The notes under the pieces: generated by a model
The model's database searches: none
Told to the model about the DNA's origin: nothing
Seen by the model: the letters and a program-made list of their open reading frames with translations, nothing else
Made by a program: the position numbers and the translations under genes
Shown here: positions 60,136 to 64,000 of the stretch, one piece after another
How the letters are laid out: each line of letters begins with the position of its first letter
How positions within the stretch are numbered: the stretch's first letter is position 1
NCBI RefSeq assembly: GCF_001625215.2
Contig: NC_030385.2
Location: forward strand, 41,255,598-41,319,597
Length of the DNA stretch: 64,000 nt
Origin: Daucus carota subsp. sativus
Lineage: Eukaryota > Streptophyta > Magnoliopsida > Apiales > Apiaceae
Reading direction: 5' to 3'

Positions 60136-60715
60136 ATAAAAAAAAAGCATGAGAAATATCCTCATGAGCCCCTTTTTTTCTCATTTTATTCCCTTCATTC
60201 CTCGTTCTTCTTCACTGCTATTAACCACCAAATATTTTGGGCCTATGGATCTCCATGCCCTTCTCATTTCTATCACCCCTTTCGTTTAATTTAAATAAAT
60301 CAGGTACCTTTCTTTAATTTCACAAATATTTACATGTATTTGTGTGTGTAGTGTTCCAAATCAAGTTCTTGATTCAGTCACCGTGTGTTTCTTGGTTGCA
60401 AGATTTGATTTTTTGTATCGTTCTGTTGATTTGAGTGTGTTTCATGTATGTATATATGTGTGTTGTATGGCTATAGTGTTTGAATTTGAGTTCTTGATTT
60501 AGTCACTGTATGTTTCTGGGTGTAATTTGATTTGGGTTATTAGCTAATTTGATGTTATTTCAAGATTTTAGGTGTGTTTGATTTTGAGTATGTTGTTTGA
60601 GAGTTTTATGATGATTTGTGGAGTGACTAGGTTGGTTTGATTTGTAGGGTTGGCTAATGTTTGATGTGAATGTCTAAATGAGCTGAAGATGTTTTGGGTA
60701 CATTAGATTTGAATT
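60136..60715 (+). promoter_or_regulatory. Upstream and 5' UTR region of the PP2A B' gene
   Basis: From about 60300 the sequence becomes T/G-rich with several GT-type sites, typical of a leader intron in the 5' UTR of plant B' genes. A phrase around GTTCTTGATTCAGTCACCGTGT recurs in diverged form at 60501. I cannot fix the transcription start or leader intron. Confidence 0.35.
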
Positions 60716-63700
60716 ATGTTTAACAAGATAATTAAACGGGGGCAAAAGAAGGGTTCGAAGCAAGAAGTTATTGAACCGCCGAATACTAATCCAGATGCTA
60801 CACCATCAGTTACTGTGAACCATGCGTCTCGAGCTTCCACTGGGTCGCCATCTGTCACACAGCAAATAACTGTGCCCAACTCGGGTGTGGTTGAGGTTTT
60901 ACCTGGGTTGAAAGATGTCCCGGTAGCAGATCGTCATGTTTTGTTTATTAAGAAGCTGCAGCTTTGTTGTGTGGGTTTTGATTTCTCGGAAGCGATGAAG
61001 AATGCGCGTGAAAAGGAGATTAAGAGGCAAACACTGTCAGAGCTTGTTGATTTGGTGCAATCTGGTTCATGGAAGATGAATGAGATTATACAGGAGGAGA
61101 TGATTAAGATGATCTCGGTTAATCTTTTCCGGTGTTTGCCCCCATCGTCTCATGAGAATACAGGCAGTACAGGTGGAGACGGAGATGAAGATGACATGTA
61201 CTTGGAGCCATCTTGGCCTCACTTGCAGATAGTGTATGAGTTACTTCTGAGATATGTGGTTTCATCAGATACAGATACTAAGGTTGCAAAGCGATATTTG
61301 GATCATTCATTTGTGTTGAAGTTACTTGATTTATTTGATTCAGAGGATCCAAGAGAGCGGGAGTACCTAAAAACGGTCCTTCATCGTGTTTATGGAAAGT
61401 TCATGGTTCATCGCCCTTGTATAAGGAAAGCAATAAATAATATCTTTTATCGATTTATATTTGAAACAGAGAGGCACAGCGGGATTGGTGAGTTGTTGGA
61501 GATTCTTGGTAGCATAATAAATGGTTTTGCGCTTCCAATGAAAGAAGAACATAAGTTGTTCCTTGTCCGAGCTCTTATTCCTCTCCACAAGCCTAAATCG
61601 GTCTCTACATATCATCAACAGCTGTCTTATTGCATCATCCAGTTTGTTGAGAAAGATTTCAAGTTGTCTGATACTGTTATCCGTGGGATATTGAGATACT
61701 GGCCAGTCACTAATTGTGGGAAAGAGGTTCTTTTCCTCGGGGAACTGGAAGAAGTCTTGGACGTAACACAGTCTTCTGAGTTTCAGCGCTGTATGGTTCC
61801 TCTTTTTAGACAGATTTCACGCTGCCTCAATAGCCCACATTTTCAGGTACGGAATATCTTATTGCTTGCAGTCTTGTGGAACTGCATTTTTGGGATTCAT
61901 GCTATTACTTTTATCTATATTCTTATTTGTCCTTGAAGCATATATCTAGCTAGGATACTATTTCATGTAGTAACAACTAAGGGGGACACAGTTAGTATAA
62001 TTTAATCTCGTGTAGAAATTGTTATCCAGCTGAATCTAGAAACTGTTACTCTTCATCTCGAAAAAAAACTTAGGACTGGAAGCAGAAAAACTTGCTCATG
62101 TGGAAAAGGTAGTAAGGCTTTTTTACTACGATCATTTATATTCTAACACTACCCCAACTTGTGCACTCATGTCCATAATAAATTTTGAGAATATTGGGGG
62201 CGAGTCCTCTGCATGCCTGAGCGCTTATGTAGATAAATAGCTCTCAAAACCACCTGAATTAGCTTTGATTACTTTTAGCTTGGTCATTGAAATAGATGTT
62301 ATGCTATCAACTATGTACAATTAATTTATTTTTAACAGTACCAAGTGCGTTTAAAATTAAAGGGAAGTAATTCATCTTGACTTCAAATTTGATGGCACTT
62401 CTTTTTAATTAGCAAATTTAATGACACTTACTTTAATGTTTGCCATGAGATTCACAACAATTGACAACCGAGTTGATATTGACAATAAATGATTGCGGAG
62501 TTGACATTTGTTATGCAAATATTAAGGGTTAAGTTTAGAAGATATGTGAAATGAAAGGTTTTGTCAAGTGTGAGAAAAAAAGTAGCCAGCAAGGAAATAT
62601 AGAACTGGCTACTGTTACGAATTTCTCAAATTTAAAGGACATCAAGTTCAAGATCTTGAGCTCAAGCTTTTATGCTGAAAACAGTAAAAATGTATTGTTG
62701 GAGTTGGACTGCTTTGTGTAGTTCATTGACAAATATATGTTCCAACGTTTACCAACTTAGATGTGATCAAAATCATATTTTTAAATCTACTGAACTACTG
62801 CCATGATGAACTTTTTAATTAAAGAAATAAATAAATATATTAGTAATTGAGCTGAGAAGAACTTGGTATCCGACCTCCGCTCGAGCTTGTATGCAGACAA
62901 GCTTCATTTGCTTACAGTTCCGTGTGCAATTTAGTTGCTGATGATCACATTTGTTGGGACTCTATGACTTGAGGCTATATTACTATTGAAATAGCCGAAA
63001 TTTGAAAATTCAAACTTTGAGAATCCCTTGTGCTTGTTGTGATTCTTGTCGAGCTGCTTTAGTGGAAGCTTGGATTGATCAATCATTTCTCTGAAATTTA
63101 GAATCTGATCCTATAACGTTGTTAAAGAAAATTGAACTTGGACAGAAGTTTAGTAGAGAAGATCAGAAATACAGGGAGTAGGCTTTAAAGAGAGGCAAGA
63201 GATGTGAGTCACTGTTGTGGCAAAGAAGACGCGCACACACACATAAGTTACTCTTTTTACTCTTCCAGTACAAAAGATGGGCCCTGCATCTTTTTATTCT
63301 TCCAGTACAAAAGATGGGCCCTGCATATAGACTAAAACGTTCCCTACAATGGGGCATAACCCAAAGCATATAAAATTATAAATGGCAATTCCACAGGTTG
63401 GAAATCTCCACTTGTATATGGCACTGCATCAGCGTTCCCTACTATGGGGCATAACCCAAAGCATGTATATGGCACTGCATCAGCGTTCGTTCTTCTCCTT
63501 GTTTTTACTTATACTGGCAAGGCTGCAACACAAAATAACTTATAAGCTATCAATCAGCAAGTTAAGTAATGTATGAAGTGCTATAAAGTATTATGTTCGC
63601 TATTTAACTAACATGCACGTAAATGTATGTGCAGGTCGCTGAACGGGCACTCTTCTTGTGGAACAATGATCACATTGTGAGATTAATGTCAGAGTACCGG

Positions 63701-63961
63701 CAAGTTGTCTTGCCAGTTATCTTTGAGGCATTAGAGAAGAATGTTCGTAGTCACTGGAACCAGGCAATCCATGGGCTGACTACAAATGTTCAAAGAATGT
63801 TCCACGAGATGGATCCTGAGCTATTTGAAGAATGCCAGAAGGAGTATTATGAGAAGGAATCAAGAGCGGCAGAATTGGAGGAGAAGCGGAAGTTGACATG
63901 GCAGAGACTGGAAATGGTTGCTGCAAAGGGCGGGGGAGATGACATGGTAATGGTCAACTGA
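60716..63961 (+). CDS. PP2A regulatory subunit B' (B56 family)
   Basis: Two exons, 60716-61846 and 63635-63961, join in phase 0 to give 485 residues. After a basic, Ser/Pro-rich N-terminus ([17 protein letters not shown]) the B56 HEAT-like core begins at about residue 60 and contains [54 protein letters not shown] and [20 protein letters not shown], blocks almost invariant in eukaryotic B56 proteins. Exon 2 gives [20 protein letters not shown] and the coiled, charged C-terminus. B' subunits direct the PP2A catalytic/scaffold dimer to particular phosphoproteins. The N-terminus resembles the Arabidopsis alpha/beta-type B' proteins rather than theta/kappa. The 1.8-kb intron lies at the position where readthrough gives VRNILLLAV and a stop, so splicing is required. 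Confidence 0.94.
63260..63490 (+). repeat. Short nested direct repeats in the PP2A B' intron
   Basis: Three phrases are each duplicated: CAGTACAAAAGATGGGCCCT (about 63268 and 63303), ATGGGGCATAACCCAAAGCA (about 63350 and 63442), and GTATATGGCACTGCATCAGC (about 63414 and 63466). They interleave, indicating successive local duplications within the intron. Confidence 0.8.
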
Positions 63962-64000
63962 CAATCAGAGGATTCGGTACATTCCTTCTACTGCATCTGC

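Noticed and set aside
60060-60140. A tRNA gene
   Set aside because: A- and B-box-like strings are present but the sequence does not form acceptor, anticodon and T stems.

Overview
This is a window of plant nuclear genome, most likely a eudicot. The genes are intron-rich with GT-AG splice sites and AT-rich introns, the gene families are land-plant ones (SMR cell-cycle inhibitor, P-class PPR, BTR1-type KH protein, SPD1-type plastid ATPase, RD19-type protease, PP2A B'), and the intergenic DNA is full of plant transposons (TRIM, copia, LINE, hAT, Stowaway, Mutator-like fold-back, Helitron). I cannot name the species; the Stowaway termini fit many dicots, including umbellifers.

Layout: 76-1956 (+) is the 3' part of an uncharacterised At3g52170-like gene. 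Then comes TE-rich DNA: a small TRIM nest (3622-4460) and a degraded copia-like element (about 5471-6960, minus) whose interior holds plastid ycf1 and rps12 pieces. An intronless SMR gene follows (7227-7517, +). From 10127 to 21645 there is a four-unit direct tandem repeat. Only its last unit contains a full P-class PPR gene (16840-18378, +); the second and third units carry just the PPR upstream region, start codon and 26 codons, then a stop. Next are an eight-exon KH-domain gene of the BTR1 type (22906-28741, +) and a six-exon DUF1997 plastid-type gene (29852-34627, +) with a complete 792-bp hAT-like element in its last intron.

A four-exon Gag1-like clamp (DUF4050-type) gene lies on the minus strand (35921-39054). 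It is followed by a 5'-truncated LINE (42309-44050, minus), an RD19-like papain-type protease (45231-47482, minus), a Helitron with recognisable ends (47936-50346, minus) and two clear Stowaway MITEs plus a degenerate one. A nine-exon SPD1-like AAA+ gene (53342-59329, +) has a MITE ending 36 bp before its start codon and a 552-bp fold-back element in its last intron. The window ends with a two-exon PP2A B' subunit gene (60716-63961, +).

The genes do not form a pathway; this is ordinary eukaryotic gene order. The unusual parts are structural: the PPR-leader tandem array, the plastid mosaic inside a retroelement, and the near-perfect fold-back inside SPD1. All exon models were derived by reading splice sites and checking that phases join; none is backed by transcript data.
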